A stretch of DNA of 64,000 nt from Actinomarinicola tropica (GCF_009650215.1 NZ_CP045851.1:1589189-1653188), one strand, 5' to 3'; shown: positions 52,881-61,299, counted from the stretch's first letter. Numbers and translations: made by a program. The notes: generated from the sequence alone by a model not told the origin.

Positions 52881-54069
52881 GACGCCCGACCCGTCGCGCC
52901 AGCACCTGGAGACCCGCGCGATCCGCGCCGGGCGCTCCGACGACGATCCGGCCCTGGCGCCCACCCTCGTCCCGTCGACCACCTTCGTCACCCCGACGGT
53001 GGAGGAGGGCCGGCGACGGGCCACCCGCATCGGCGAGACCCGCTTCTACAGCCGCTACGGCAACCCCACGGTGAAGGCGTTCGAGGACGCCGTCGCCGAC
53101 CTCGAGGGCGCGGAGTCCGCCCGGGCCTTCTCGTCCGGCATGGGCGCGGTCAGCGCCGTGGTGCTCGGGCTGTGCTCCGCGGGGGACCACATCGTCGCCC
53201 AGCGCCAGCTCTACGCCGGGACCCAGCTGCTCCTCCAGGCCGCGTGTCCCCGCTTCGGCATCGACGTCACGTTCGTCGACGGCACGCAGCCGGGCGCCTT
53301 CGCCGAGGCGGTCCGGCCGGGGAAGACGGTCCTCGTCGTGGCCGAGACCCCGGCCAACCCGCAGCTCGACCTCGTCGACCTGGCCGAGCTCGGCGCCATC
53401 GCAGGTCCGATGACCGTCGTCGACTCCACCTTCGCGACGCCGCTCGCCCAGCGCCCGCTGGAGCACGGCGTCGACCTCGTCGTGCACTCGGCCACCAAGG
53501 CCCTCGGGGGCCACAACGACGCCAGCCTGGGCGTCGTCGCCGGCAGCGACGAGCTCCTCCAGTGGCTGTGGGGGTTCGCCGTGCTCCAGGGCGCCAACGC
53601 CTCGCCGTTCGACGCCATGAACGGCCTGCGCGGCCTGCGCACGCTCGGCGTGCGGATCGAACGGCAGTCGGCCACCGCGCTCCGCGTGGCCGAGGCGCTG
53701 GAGGCCCACCCGGCCGTCGCCCAGGTCCGCTACCCGGGCCTTCCGTCGCACCCCCAGCACGAGCTGGCACGCCGGCAGATGGACGTGTTCGGCGGGCTCA
53801 TCGCGTTCGACCTCGCCGGCGGGCTCGCGGCGGGGTGCCGCTTCGTCGAGAGCACCGTCGTCGCCCAGCTGGCGACCTCGCTCGGCGGTCCGGAGACGCT
53901 CGTGACCCATCCGGCGTCGACGACCCACGTCAGCCTCACGCCCGACGAGCTGGAGGCGGCGGGCATCCGTCCGGGCACCATCCGCCTGTCGGTCGGCCTC
54001 GAGCACGCCGACGACGTCATCGCCGACATCCTCGCCGCCCTCGACGGCCTGGACGCCCCCTCGGCCTGA
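52873..54069 (+). CDS. metZ: O-succinyl/O-acetylhomoserine sulfhydrylase (PLP)
   Basis: The 398-residue protein is a Cys/Met-metabolism PLP enzyme. RYGNPTVKAFE is the start of the core, SSGMGAVSAV binds phosphate, DSTFATPLAQRP precedes the Schiff-base Lys in HSATKALGGHND, and the C-terminal block SLGGPETLVTHPAS and THVSLTP fits the sulfhydrylases. It makes homocysteine from the metX product and sulfide. It overlaps metX by 8 nt. Whether it prefers succinyl- or acetylhomoserine is not decided by sequence; the symbol is a best guess against metY. Confidence 0.87.
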   Translation: MAETPDPSRQHLETRAIRAGRSDDDPALAPTLVPSTTFVTPTVEEGRRRATRIGETRFYSRYGNPTVKAFEDAVADLEGAESARAFSSGMGAVSAVVLGLCSAGDHIVAQRQLYAGTQLLLQAACPRFGIDVTFVDGTQPGAFAEAVRPGKTVLVVAETPANPQLDLVDLAELGAIAGPMTVVDSTFATPLAQRPLEHGVDLVVHSATKALGGHNDASLGVVAGSDELLQWLWGFAVLQGANASPFDAMNGLRGLRTLGVRIERQSATALRVAEALEAHPAVAQVRYPGLPSHPQHELARRQMDVFGGLIAFDLAGGLAAGCRFVESTVVAQLATSLGGPETLVTHPASTTHVSLTPDELEAAGIRPGTIRLSVGLEHADDVIADILAALDGLDAPSA

Positions 54070-54163
54070 CCCGCCGCCCTCGCCGGCCGCCCTCCGTGCA
54101 CGGGCAGGCGGGACACCCCGTGACGTGCTGCGGCACCCCATGACGGGCGCGGGCGCGGGGCGC

Positions 54164-55210
54164 TCAGCCGGTCGGCGCGTCGGCGGGGGTGCGGCGGAAG
54201 GTGCGGCGGTAGGCGCTCGGCGACGTCTGGGCCACGCGACGCAGGTGCAGGCGGAGGTTCGCCGCGGTCCCGAGCCCGGCCTCCTCGGCCACCCGGTCGA
54301 GCGGCAGATCGGTGGTCTCGAGCAGCTCCTGGGCCCGGTGGATCCGCTGGCGCAGCACCCACTGCAGCGGCGTGGTCCCGACCGATGCCTGGAAGCGGCG
54401 TGCGAAGGTCCGGGGGCTCATCAGCGCGCGGGCGGCGAGCTGGTCGACGGTGATCGGGTCGCGCAGGTGGGCGAGCGCCCACTCGAGGACCGGCGCCAGC
54501 GCGTCGGCGGGATCGCAGCCGTCGTCGACGACGGGCTGGGCGACGAACTGGGCCTGCCCGCCGTCGCGGTGGGGCGGCACCACCATCCGGCGCGCGACGG
54601 TGTTGGCGACGTCGGCGCCGTGGTCCCGGCGGACGATGTGCAGCGCGAGGTCGATGGCGGCGGCGGTCCCCGCCGAGGTCAGCACGTCGCCGTCGTCGAC
54701 GAACAGCACGTTCTCGCGCAGCTGGACGGCGGGGAACCGGGCGGCGAGCTCCTCGGCGAAGACCCAGTGGGTCGTGGCGGGGCGGCCGTCGAGGAGCCCG
54801 GCCTCCGCGAGGGCGAAGGCACCGCTGCAGAACGAGACGATGCGCGCACCGCGGGCGTGGGCGTCGCAGAGCGCGTCGATCATCGCGGGGGAGGTCGCCG
54901 GCGCCACGGGGGAGGCGTTGGGGACGATCACGGTGCCGGCGTGGGCGACGGCGTCGAGCGCCGCCGACGGGGTGAGCGTGGCACCGCCGCCGACGGGCAC
55001 CGGCCGGGCGTCGGCCGTCGCGATGGCGAAGTCGTACCACTCGACGCCGACCTCGGGTCGCTCGAGACCGAACACCTCGGCGGCGACCGCCATCTCGAAC
55101 AGGTTGACCCCGGGGGAGACGGCGGCGACGACCCGGTGGCGGTGGGAGGGTCCGCTCGGGGCGTGGGCGGACTCGTGGCGGTGGCGCGGGCGCCCCTCGG
55201 TGGCAGCCAT
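54164..55210 (-). CDS. GlxA-type regulator (DJ-1/PfpI plus AraC HTH)
   Basis: The 348-residue protein fuses an N-terminal class I glutamine amidotransferase-like domain (nucleophile-type Cys in SFCSGAFALAEAGLL) with a C-terminal AraC HTH pair (DQLAARALMSPRTFARRFQASVGTTP in parts; LLETTDLPLDRVAEEAGLG). This is the GlxA family of transcription activators. Ligand not known. ATG 55210 has TAGGTT 6 nt upstream. It is divergent from the next small gene. Confidence 0.92.
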   Translation of the reverse strand: MAATEGRPRHRHESAHAPSGPSHRHRVVAAVSPGVNLFEMAVAAEVFGLERPEVGVEWYDFAIATADARPVPVGGGATLTPSAALDAVAHAGTVIVPNASPVAPATSPAMIDALCDAHARGARIVSFCSGAFALAEAGLLDGRPATTHWVFAEELAARFPAVQLRENVLFVDDGDVLTSAGTAAAIDLALHIVRRDHGADVANTVARRMVVPPHRDGGQAQFVAQPVVDDGCDPADALAPVLEWALAHLRDPITVDQLAARALMSPRTFARRFQASVGTTPLQWVLRQRIHRAQELLETTDLPLDRVAEEAGLGTAANLRLHLRRVAQTSPSAYRRTFRRTPADAPTG

Positions 55211-55216
55211 GGCAGG

Positions 55217-55222
55217 AACCTA
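55217..55222 (-). promoter_or_regulatory. Predicted -10 box (TAGGTT) for the GlxA-type gene
   Basis: TAGGTT on the minus strand lies exactly 6 nt before ATG 55210, as in the other leaderless genes. Confidence 0.5.
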
Positions 55223-55334
55223 GCGCATGATGGCGTTCCTGCCGATCGACCGCGTCGGCGGGGCGTCGTATGACAGCGGTGTGATCCGCGACGTCCCCAT
55301 GGGAGAGCCGCGGGAGCTCGGAGGAGGAGCCACC

Positions 55335-55520
55335 ATGTTCGTCGTCGACTGCCCCGCCCACGGAGGCCGCACGGTGCTGTCCGTCGCGGCCGTGACCGGC
55401 ATCGCCCAGCGCGACGGCGTCATCGACGTCACGCTCCGCTGCTGGTGCGGCGGCACCATCCTCCATCGCACCGGGCGCAACGCCCGGCGGCGCAACGACG
55501 GGACCGATCTCGCCGTGTGA
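55335..55520 (+). CDS. Small putative metal-binding protein
   Basis: The 61-residue protein has CPAH near the N-terminus and LRCWCGG in the middle, a spacing that could bind one zinc (Cys, His, Cys, Cys). The C-terminus is basic. No family recognised. GGAGGAGGAG lies 5 nt before ATG 55335, which strongly supports this start. Earlier in-frame Met codons lack such a site. It ends 10 nt before the flavoprotein gene. Confidence 0.65.
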   Translation: MFVVDCPAHGGRTVLSVAAVTGIAQRDGVIDVTLRCWCGGTILHRTGRNARRRNDGTDLAV

Positions 55521-55530
55521 TGATGCATCG

Positions 55531-56715
55531 ATGCCCGAGTGGAGCAACTGGTCCGGTCTCGTCCGATCCACCCCGGAGCGCCTCGTGCGTCCGTCCTCCG
55601 AGGAGGAGGTCGTCGCCGCGGTGCGCGATGCCGCCACGGGGGGTCTCACCGTCCGCATCGCGGGGTCAGGTCACTCCTTCACCCGGCTCGTCGCCACCGA
55701 CGACGCCATCGTCGCCCTCGACGGGCTGACCGGGGTCGTCGACGTCGACCCGGAGGCGGGGGAGAGCGGTGAGGCGGAGCTGTGGGCCGGCACGCCGATC
55801 CACGCCGTCGGGCCGCTCCTGCACCCCCACGGCGTCGCCCTGCGCAACCAGGGCGACATCGACCGCCAGGCGCTCGCCGGGGCGTGCGGCACCGGCACCC
55901 ACGGCACCGGGCCGTCGCTCACGAGCTTCTCCGGCGCGGTCGTCGGTGCGACCCTCGTGCTGGCGAGCGGCGACGTCGTGTCGTGCGACGCCGACCACGA
56001 GCCCGACCTCTTCCGTGCGAGCCGGCTGTCGCTCGGCGCGTCGGGCGTCGTCACCCGCCTGCGGCTCGCCGTCCGGCCCTCCTACCGGTTGCACGAGCGC
56101 GAGTGGGCCGAGCCGGTCGACGACGCGCTGGCTCGCCTCGACGACCTGATCGCCGCCACCCGCCACTTCGAGTTCTTCTGGTTCCCCGGCGGTGACCAGG
56201 CGTGGTGCAAGGCTCTCGACGAGACCGACGCCGAGCCCGACGAGCTCCCCGACGTCGACGGCGAGCGCATCGACGACAGCTGGGCGATCTACCCGTCCGA
56301 CCGCGACGACCGGTTCAACGAGATGGAGTACGCGGTGCCCGCCGAGAAGGGTCCGGCGTGCTTCCAGGCGCTGCGCGAGCTGTACCGCACCCGCCACCCC
56401 GACACCCGCTGGCCGATCGAGTACCGCACCCAGGCCGCCGACGACGTCTGGATGAGCCCGGCCCACGGCCGGCCCACCGTCACGCTGTCGATCCACGAGC
56501 CGGTCGACCGCGACCACGAGCCGCTCTTCCGGGACGCCGAGGAGATCTTCCGCGCCTTCGACGGCCGCCCCCACTGGGGGAAGCTCAGCTACCTCGACCC
56601 GTCCGAGCTGCCGGCGCTCGTCCCCGGCTGGGACGAGTGGTGGGCGGCACGGGACGCGGCGGATCCCGACGGGGTCTTCCTCAACGACCACCTCCGCCGG
56701 CTCGCCGGTCGCTGA
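55531..56715 (+). CDS. FAD-linked aldonolactone/alditol oxidase-like protein
   Basis: The 394-residue protein has a PP-loop FAD-binding domain with IAGSGHSFTRLV, the His of which is the site of covalent flavin in the ALO/gulonolactone oxidase group. The GACGTGTHGTG segment follows. The C-terminal ALO domain ends with the conserved PHWGKLSYL and DPDGVFLN. It oxidises a sugar lactone or alditol with O2 or a dehydrogenase acceptor. The substrate is not determined. Confidence 0.9.
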   Translation: MPEWSNWSGLVRSTPERLVRPSSEEEVVAAVRDAATGGLTVRIAGSGHSFTRLVATDDAIVALDGLTGVVDVDPEAGESGEAELWAGTPIHAVGPLLHPHGVALRNQGDIDRQALAGACGTGTHGTGPSLTSFSGAVVGATLVLASGDVVSCDADHEPDLFRASRLSLGASGVVTRLRLAVRPSYRLHEREWAEPVDDALARLDDLIAATRHFEFFWFPGGDQAWCKALDETDAEPDELPDVDGERIDDSWAIYPSDRDDRFNEMEYAVPAEKGPACFQALRELYRTRHPDTRWPIEYRTQAADDVWMSPAHGRPTVTLSIHEPVDRDHEPLFRDAEEIFRAFDGRPHWGKLSYLDPSELPALVPGWDEWWAARDAADPDGVFLNDHLRRLAGR

Positions 56716-56721
56716 GCCGCC

Positions 56722-57498
56722 GTGCCCGAGATCCTCGAGGTCGAGCGCTACCGCCGGTCGGCCGAGCCCGTCGTCGGCCGCGTCATCGACGAGGTGCACG
56801 CCCCCGACACCTGGTTCGTGAAGCGCGGCGATCCCGACGAGCTCCGAGCCGTGCTGCCCGGGCACCGCGTCACCGGCCTGCGGCGGATCGGCAAGCTCCT
56901 GCTGGTCGACACCGACGGTCCCGTGCTCGGGCTGCGGTTCGGGATGACGGGTCGGCTGATCGTCGACGGCGACGCGTCGATCGACCAGCTCGAGTACTCG
57001 AGCGGGCGGGACCTCCCCGAGTGGCACCGCTTCGGCCTCGGGTTCTCCCCGTCGGGGTCGCTCGCCATCTCCGACCCCCGACGCCTCGGTGGCGTCGAGC
57101 TCGACCCGGACGAGTCGCGACTCGGCGTCGACGCGCTCGACGCGTCGGTCGACGAGCTGGGTGCGGCGCTCGCCGGCAGCCGGGCAGCGGTCAAGGCGCG
57201 GTTGATGGACCAGGCCCACGTGGCCGGCCTCGGCAACCTGCTCACCGACGAGACGCTGTGGCGAGCGGGCATCGATCCCGCTCGTCCCGCGTCGGCGGTG
57301 GAGGGCGACGACCTCGCCGCGCTCCACGCCGCGATGCACGAGGTGCTGTCGGAGCTGGGGGAGCGGGGCGGTTCCCACACCGGCGACCTGCACCTCGAGC
57401 GCACCGCAGGCGGACGCTGCCCCCGCGACGGCGCCGAGCTGGTGCGGCGCACGATCGGGGGCAGGACCACGTGGTCCTGCCCGGCGCACCAGGTGTGA
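56722..57498 (+). CDS. Fpg/Nei family DNA glycosylase
   Basis: The 258-residue protein starts with Pro-Glu after the initiator (catalytic P2 and E3). It has the lesion-recognition region LRFGMTGRL, a helix-two-turn-helix with VAGLGNLLTDETLWRAGI, and a C-terminal zinc finger segment, GGRCPRDGAELVRRTIGG and TTWSCPAHQ. The finger reads CPRD and CPAH, so two usual Cys are replaced by Asp and His. It removes oxidised bases and cuts the AP site. The start is GTG 56722. Confidence 0.92.
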   Translation: MPEILEVERYRRSAEPVVGRVIDEVHAPDTWFVKRGDPDELRAVLPGHRVTGLRRIGKLLLVDTDGPVLGLRFGMTGRLIVDGDASIDQLEYSSGRDLPEWHRFGLGFSPSGSLAISDPRRLGGVELDPDESRLGVDALDASVDELGAALAGSRAAVKARLMDQAHVAGLGNLLTDETLWRAGIDPARPASAVEGDDLAALHAAMHEVLSELGERGGSHTGDLHLERTAGGRCPRDGAELVRRTIGGRTTWSCPAHQV

Positions 57499-57537
57499 CG
57501 CCTGCCGGGGTGGTGCAGCTCGCCCGGAGGTTGTCGG

Positions 57538-57543
57538 TAGCAT
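57538..57543 (+). promoter_or_regulatory. Predicted -10 box (TAGCAT)
   Basis: TAGCAT lies 8 nt before GTG 57552, in the 53-nt gap after the glycosylase gene. Confidence 0.5.
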
Positions 57544-57551
57544 CGCCGTCC

Positions 57552-58103
57552 GTGCCCGACCCCGCCCACCGCCGCTGCGCCGTCGCCGCGACGCGCGTCG
57601 TCGCAGGTGGGGTCCTGGCCGCTGCGCTCGTCCTCGGCGGGCCGGCTGCCGGGGCGCAGACGACGACCACCACCTCGGACGGCACGACCACCACGGCGAA
57701 CCCGCTGCTCGTCGACGGCCCGGCCGAGAGCGCGGTCGCGGACGGGGCCACCGCGCAGGCCGCCGACCCCGCACAGGACGACGGTGCGGTCGACGGCGTC
57801 GCCGACGACGACGAGGTGATCGAGGAGGACGACGAGGCCGAGGCCAAGGTCCGCCTCGTCATGTTCGCCCTGATCGGCGTGGCCGTGCTCCTGAGCGGTC
57901 TCACCGCCTACTACTGGTGGTACACCTCGCCGGGACGTCAGTCCGCCTCACGGGGGGCTCGCTCCCGGCCGAGCGCCCACCGGCTCGAGCGCGACGCGGC
58001 CGACGGCGCACCGGCCCGGCGGCGTCGAACCGCCAGCCGATCGTCCGACGACGACGGCGGTACGGTGGACCCATGGCCGACGGACTCGACCTCGACGAGA
58101 TGA
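57552..58103 (+). CDS. Secreted/membrane hypothetical protein with one C-proximal TM
   Basis: The 183-residue protein has a signal peptide (ending GPAAGAQ), a Thr-rich and acidic extracytoplasmic part (residues about 37-100), then a membrane helix (RLVMFALIGVAVLLSGLTAYY, shown in part, LIGVAVLLSGL) and a basic Arg-rich cytoplasmic tail. No family recognised. The last 31 bp overlap the next gene. Confidence 0.7.
   Translation: MPDPAHRRCAVAATRVVAGGVLAAALVLGGPAAGAQTTTTTSDGTTTTANPLLVDGPAESAVADGATAQAADPAQDDGAVDGVADDDEVIEEDDEAEAKVRLVMFALIGVAVLLSGLTAYYWWYTSPGRQSASRGARSRPSAHRLERDAADGAPARRRRTASRSSDDDGGTVDPWPTDSTSTR
58061..58066 (+). promoter_or_regulatory. Predicted -10 box embedded in upstream gene
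   Basis: TACGGT lies 6 nt before ATG 58073 and inside the 3' end of the preceding coding sequence. Confidence 0.5.
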
Positions 58104-58300
58104 TCCAGCGCTTCCGCGATCGGGCGCACGCGGTGAAGAGCCGACCGTTGCCGCCGATCGCGGGGGAGGAGCGGGCCCGCTTCGTGCGCCAGGCCCAGCT
58201 CGACTACCAGGACTACGCCATCATCGGCGACGCCGAGGCGTCCCTCGAGGACGGCATCCTCACCCTGCGGATCGATCTGCGGCACAACGCCGAGGACTAG
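58073..58300 (+). CDS. Small hypothetical protein
   Basis: The 75-residue protein is charged, with an N-terminal helix (LDEMIQRFRDRAHAV) and a C-terminal strand-rich part ending in LTLRIDLRHN. No family recognised. It starts within the end of the membrane-protein gene, with its own leaderless-type -10 box. Codon usage is typical for the region. Confidence 0.65.
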   Translation: MADGLDLDEMIQRFRDRAHAVKSRPLPPIAGEERARFVRQAQLDYQDYAIIGDAEASLEDGILTLRIDLRHNAED

Positions 58301-58401
58301 CCGCAGGCCGGGTCGTCGTCGGTCGGCCACCGGAGGTCGGTCGCGCTCTACAGTGCCCCGAGCGGCGGTGATGCCGCGCCCGGCGACCCGAGGTGAGAGC
58401 G

Positions 58402-59502
58402 ATGTCCGACCCCGAGAACGACGAGTCGACGAGCCCGGAGGTGCCGCCTCCGCCGGGCCCGCCGCCGGGTCCCTCAGAGGTGCCGCCACCTCCTCCGCCG
58501 CCCCCGCCCCCGCCTACTGGCCCGTCGGAGGTCCCGCCGCCGCCCAGCGAGCCGACGCCCCCGCCGCCGCCGGTCGCGCCGCCTCCACCGGCCGCCCCAC
58601 CGGAGCCGCCCGCGCCGTTCGTCGAGCCCGACCACCAGCCCGACGAGACCGTTCCCGGCGAGCCGACCGGTTCCTCCCCGTCGAGCGAGTCCCAGGAGCG
58701 CACGCTCGGCGTGCCCAGCGCGCCGACACCGCCGGAGGCGCCGCAGCCGGCGCCTGGCGACCTGAGCGCGCCGCCCCCGCCGCCGCCGGGGCCGCCGCCC
58801 GTCGCCCCGCCGCCTCCGCCCGCTGCGCCCCCGCCCCCGGTGGGGCCGCCGCCGGCCCCGCCCGCGCCCCCCGCGCCGCCGGCACCCCCTGCGCCGCCGG
58901 CACCCCCGGCGGCTGCGCCACCGCCTCCACCGGCGCCCCCGGTGCCGCCGCCCGCGCCGCCTGCGCCGCCCGCTGCGGCACCGCCTCCGCCGGGCCCACC
59001 CGCTGCGGCGCCTCCTCCGCCTCCCGGGTCCCCGGCGGCCGCGCCGCCACCTCCCGCAGCGGCACCTCCGCCGGCCGCCCCCGCCACGCCGCCGCCCCCT
59101 CCGGCCCCGACCGCCGAGGACCCGGCCGCGCTCGGCGCCAACCTCGGCCGGCTCGGGATGCTCTCGCGCCGCTCGGCCAAGCCGGCGGCGCAGATCGCCT
59201 CGGTGCTCCTCGAGGAGGGCGAGCGCGTCGAGCAGCTCGTCGGTGGCCGGTACCTCGGCGAGAGCGCGGTGGGGCTGCTCACCGACCGACGGTTCCTCGT
59301 CGTCAACGACCGCGAGTGGCGGCCGGACGTGCGCTCCATCCCGGTCGACCCGTCGGTGCAGGTCCAGGGCTACGGCGACGACAAGTCGGCGTCGCTCACG
59401 TTCTCGGGCGCCGGCGAGCCGCTGACCATCGAGTCGATCAGCGACACCGGGCTCGCCCGGGAGATGGCGCAGCGGGTGAGGATGCGCACCGGACAGGCGT
59501 GA
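58402..59502 (+). CDS. Proline-rich protein with C-terminal PH-like (bPH) domain
   Basis: The 366-residue protein has an acidic start (residues 1-15), a long disordered Pro/Ala-rich region (about 16-238), then a folded C-terminal domain (about 245-366) with SVLLEEGERVEQLVGG, VGLLTDRRFLVVNDRE and SIPVDPSVQV. This last part resembles bacterial PH/YokE-like domains. Function unknown. AGGTGAGA lies before ATG 58402. GTG 58393 would add 3 residues. TACAGT (58349-58354) may be the -10 box. Confidence 0.75.
   Translation: MSDPENDESTSPEVPPPPGPPPGPSEVPPPPPPPPPPPTGPSEVPPPPSEPTPPPPPVAPPPPAAPPEPPAPFVEPDHQPDETVPGEPTGSSPSSESQERTLGVPSAPTPPEAPQPAPGDLSAPPPPPPGPPPVAPPPPPAAPPPPVGPPPAPPAPPAPPAPPAPPAPPAAAPPPPPAPPVPPPAPPAPPAAAPPPPGPPAAAPPPPPGSPAAAPPPPAAAPPPAAPATPPPPPAPTAEDPAALGANLGRLGMLSRRSAKPAAQIASVLLEEGERVEQLVGGRYLGESAVGLLTDRRFLVVNDREWRPDVRSIPVDPSVQVQGYGDDKSASLTFSGAGEPLTIESISDTGLAREMAQRVRMRTGQA
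58435..59115 (+). repeat. Proline/alanine-rich low-complexity coding region
   Basis: CCG/CCC-rich codons give runs of Pro with Ala, Gly and Val. There is no fixed period, in contrast to the DPGPS repeat. The bias explains the Gly-rich antisense frames seen here. Confidence 0.85.
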
Positions 59503-59507
59503 GGGGG

Positions 59508-59539
59508 ACCGGCCGTCGGCGCTCGCGTCGGCGGCCGGT
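59508..59539 (+). terminator. Hairpin after the proline-rich gene
   Basis: Arms ACCGGCCG (59508-59515) and CGGCCGGT (59532-59539) pair over 8 bp around a 16-nt loop, just downstream of the stop at 59502. No T-run follows. Confidence 0.55.
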
Positions 59540-59579
59540 TCTGACCCCGTCGGGGCTTTGCTACACTCATGAGTCCCAC

Positions 59580-59655
59580 GCGGACGTGGCTCAGTTGGTA
59601 GAGCATCACCTTGCCAAGGTGAGGGTCGCGGGTTCGAATCCCGTCGTCCGCTCCA
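59580..59655 (+). tRNA. tRNA-Gly(GCC)
   Basis: The acceptor arms GCGGACG (59580-59586) and CGTCCGC (59645-59651) pair fully. A D-arm (GCTCAGTTGGTAGAGC), an anticodon stem-loop with TTGCCAA (anticodon GCC) and a T-arm with GGTTCGAATCC are complete. Discriminator T52 and an encoded CCA (59653-59655) follow. A TACACT -10-like box lies about 8-19 nt upstream. It reads glycine codons GGC/GGU. Confidence 0.97.
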
Positions 59656-59656
59656 C

Positions 59657-59688
59657 ACGAAACCCCCCGCTTCAGCGGGGGGTTTCGT
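59657..59688 (+). terminator. Strong hairpin terminator of tRNA-Gly
   Basis: 14-bp perfect stem (59657-59670 with 59675-59688) around TTCA. The 3' arm ends GGTTTCGT, so some T residues follow the GC core. It begins 1 nt after the encoded CCA. Confidence 0.9.
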
Positions 59689-59749
59689 CGTTGCGGGGTT
59701 CCGCGTCGTCCCAGAGGCGTCCTCGATGCTCTAGGAGGATGTGGGCACC

Positions 59750-60205
59750 GTGGACGTGAGAGCCGACGAGGACGAGTTCGTGGCCTTCGTCGGCGACGTC
59801 GAGCCCCGCCTGCGCCGAGCACTGGTCGCCCTGCGAGGCGCCGACCGCGGCCGTGACGCCGCCGCCGAGGCTCTGGCGTGGGCGTGGGAGCACTGGGCCG
59901 AGGTCCGGCGGATGCAGAACCCCGCCGGCTACCTCTACCGGGTCGGCCAGAGCCGGAGCCGGGCGCGCCGCATCCGCCTGCTACCGGCGCGAGCCGAGGC
60001 GGCGCCTCCCGACAGCATCGATCTTGTTCGCGCGCTGCGGACCCTGACCGAACGCCAACGCACGGCCGTGGTCCTGGTGCACGGGTGCGGCTGGTCCTAC
60101 GACGACGTCGCCGAGGCGCTCGAGGTCTCGAAGTCGTCGGTCGGCACGCACGTCCAGCGGGGCCTGGAGCGCCTCCGTGACGAGCTCGGAGAGGAGCAGG
60201 CATGA
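59750..60205 (+). CDS. ECF-like (SigE-family) sigma-70 factor
   Basis: The 151-residue protein has a region 2-like N-terminal part (DEFVAFVGDVEPRLRRAL, then AEALAWAWEHWAEV and NPAGYLYRVGQSRSR) and a region 4 HTH (LTERQRTAVVLVHGCGWSYDDVAEAL in parts; VSKSSVGTHVQRGLERLR). It should direct RNA polymerase to special promoters. AGGAGG (59733-59738) is 11 nt before GTG 59750 and only 2 nt before GTG 59741, so the former start was preferred. It overlaps the next gene by 4 nt. Confidence 0.88.
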   Translation: MDVRADEDEFVAFVGDVEPRLRRALVALRGADRGRDAAAEALAWAWEHWAEVRRMQNPAGYLYRVGQSRSRARRIRLLPARAEAAPPDSIDLVRALRTLTERQRTAVVLVHGCGWSYDDVAEALEVSKSSVGTHVQRGLERLRDELGEEQA

Positions 60206-61299
60206 CGACGAACGGGATCGAGGAGCGACTTCGTCAGCACGTCGAGCGGCTCGACGACCCGGTGGCCCCGATCACTGCGACCGAGGCGATGGACCGACGG
60301 GTGACGCGCGGGCGGTCGGTCGTGCCGTGGGTGAGCGCCGCAGCGGCGCTGCTGGTCGTCGTGGGAGCTGTCGCGGTGGTCCTGGCGCAGCGAGCGGACG
60401 ACACGAGCCGCGTCGCCACGGCGCCGGTCGACACCCCGGGAGCGCCGCCCGCGGACCAGCTCGCTCCTCTCGACGACGCCGTGGAGCTGTGGCTGAGCGC
60501 CCCCGAGGTGCCCCCTGGCGACCACGAGGTCGTGGCGGCGCTCCGGGCCCACGACGAGCTCGATGCCACGTTCGGTGTCCTCGCCGAGGTCGAGCGGTGG
60601 GACGGGACGCGGTGGACCGTGTTCGGGGAGGTGGCCATGTGCCTCGATCACTGGCACTGCACCGCAGAGGTGCGCCGTCCAGGCGCCGTGGAGGGCATCG
60701 AGGACATCGGTCTCTCGGCGAGCCCCGGGGCCGCTGGGCCGGTGGAGCGCTTCTCGGTGACGGGCCTCGAACCGGGTTGGTACCGGATCTCCCACGCCGC
60801 GTTCGAGGGGGTGGAAGCGAGCGGCATCCTGCGCATCACGGCAGGTGCCCCGCCGCCCGTGCCGTTGTGGCCGACCGACGCTGTGGCCGTCTCCACCCAG
60901 CCTCCGTTCGTCCCCACGGGCGGTGCGACGGTGCTCCTCTCGGCCCTCGTGCCACCGGACGACGGAGGGAACCTCTCCGCCGAGGACATCGAGGCGGCCG
61001 TCGCCGGCATGGACGAGGAGGTCTCGCTCGAGCGGTGGGAGGGGGAGGGGTGGGTGCCGGTGGCCCAGCTGCCCTTGGTGGCCGTGCCAGAGGGGCTCGG
61101 CGCACGCGCCGTGGAGGTCCCGCCCCTCGACCCCGGGGCGTACCGCCTCGTACGGGAGGGCCCGGGCGGACCGCACGTCGGCAACCTCTGGGTCGTCGAC
61201 CCGGTGGAGGCGGGGGCCGCATCGGCGGCCGAGGTGCCGCGCGACCACGAGATCCGCCTCGCGGACCCACCGATGGTGGTGCGGACCGGGAGGTGGTGA
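60202..61299 (+). CDS. Single-pass membrane protein coupled to sigma factor (possible anti-sigma-like)
   Basis: The 365-residue protein has a short N-terminal cytoplasmic part (residues 1-35), one membrane helix (about 40-60) and a long extracytoplasmic part with two beta-rich repeats (ending in FSVTGLEPGWYRIS and LDPGAYRLV). The ATG overlaps the sigma gene stop by 4 nt, so it is probably the regulator of that sigma factor. The N-terminal part lacks the zinc motif HxxxCxxC of ZAS anti-sigma proteins, so the mechanism is unclear. Confidence 0.72.
   Translation: MTTNGIEERLRQHVERLDDPVAPITATEAMDRRVTRGRSVVPWVSAAAALLVVVGAVAVVLAQRADDTSRVATAPVDTPGAPPADQLAPLDDAVELWLSAPEVPPGDHEVVAALRAHDELDATFGVLAEVERWDGTRWTVFGEVAMCLDHWHCTAEVRRPGAVEGIEDIGLSASPGAAGPVERFSVTGLEPGWYRISHAAFEGVEASGILRITAGAPPPVPLWPTDAVAVSTQPPFVPTGGATVLLSALVPPDDGGNLSAEDIEAAVAGMDEEVSLERWEGEGWVPVAQLPLVAVPEGLGARAVEVPPLDPGAYRLVREGPGGPHVGNLWVVDPVEAGAASAAEVPRDHEIRLADPPMVVRTGRW

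Noticed and set aside
54070-54163. CCGTGCACGG palindrome between metZ and the convergent GlxA-type gene as terminator
   Set aside because: The stem is short and no loop of suitable size remains. It is probably chance.
58474-59658. Arg/Gly-rich antisense frames opposite the proline-rich gene
   Set aside because: Composition is the mirror image of the CCG-rich coding strand, and they run into the tRNA gene.
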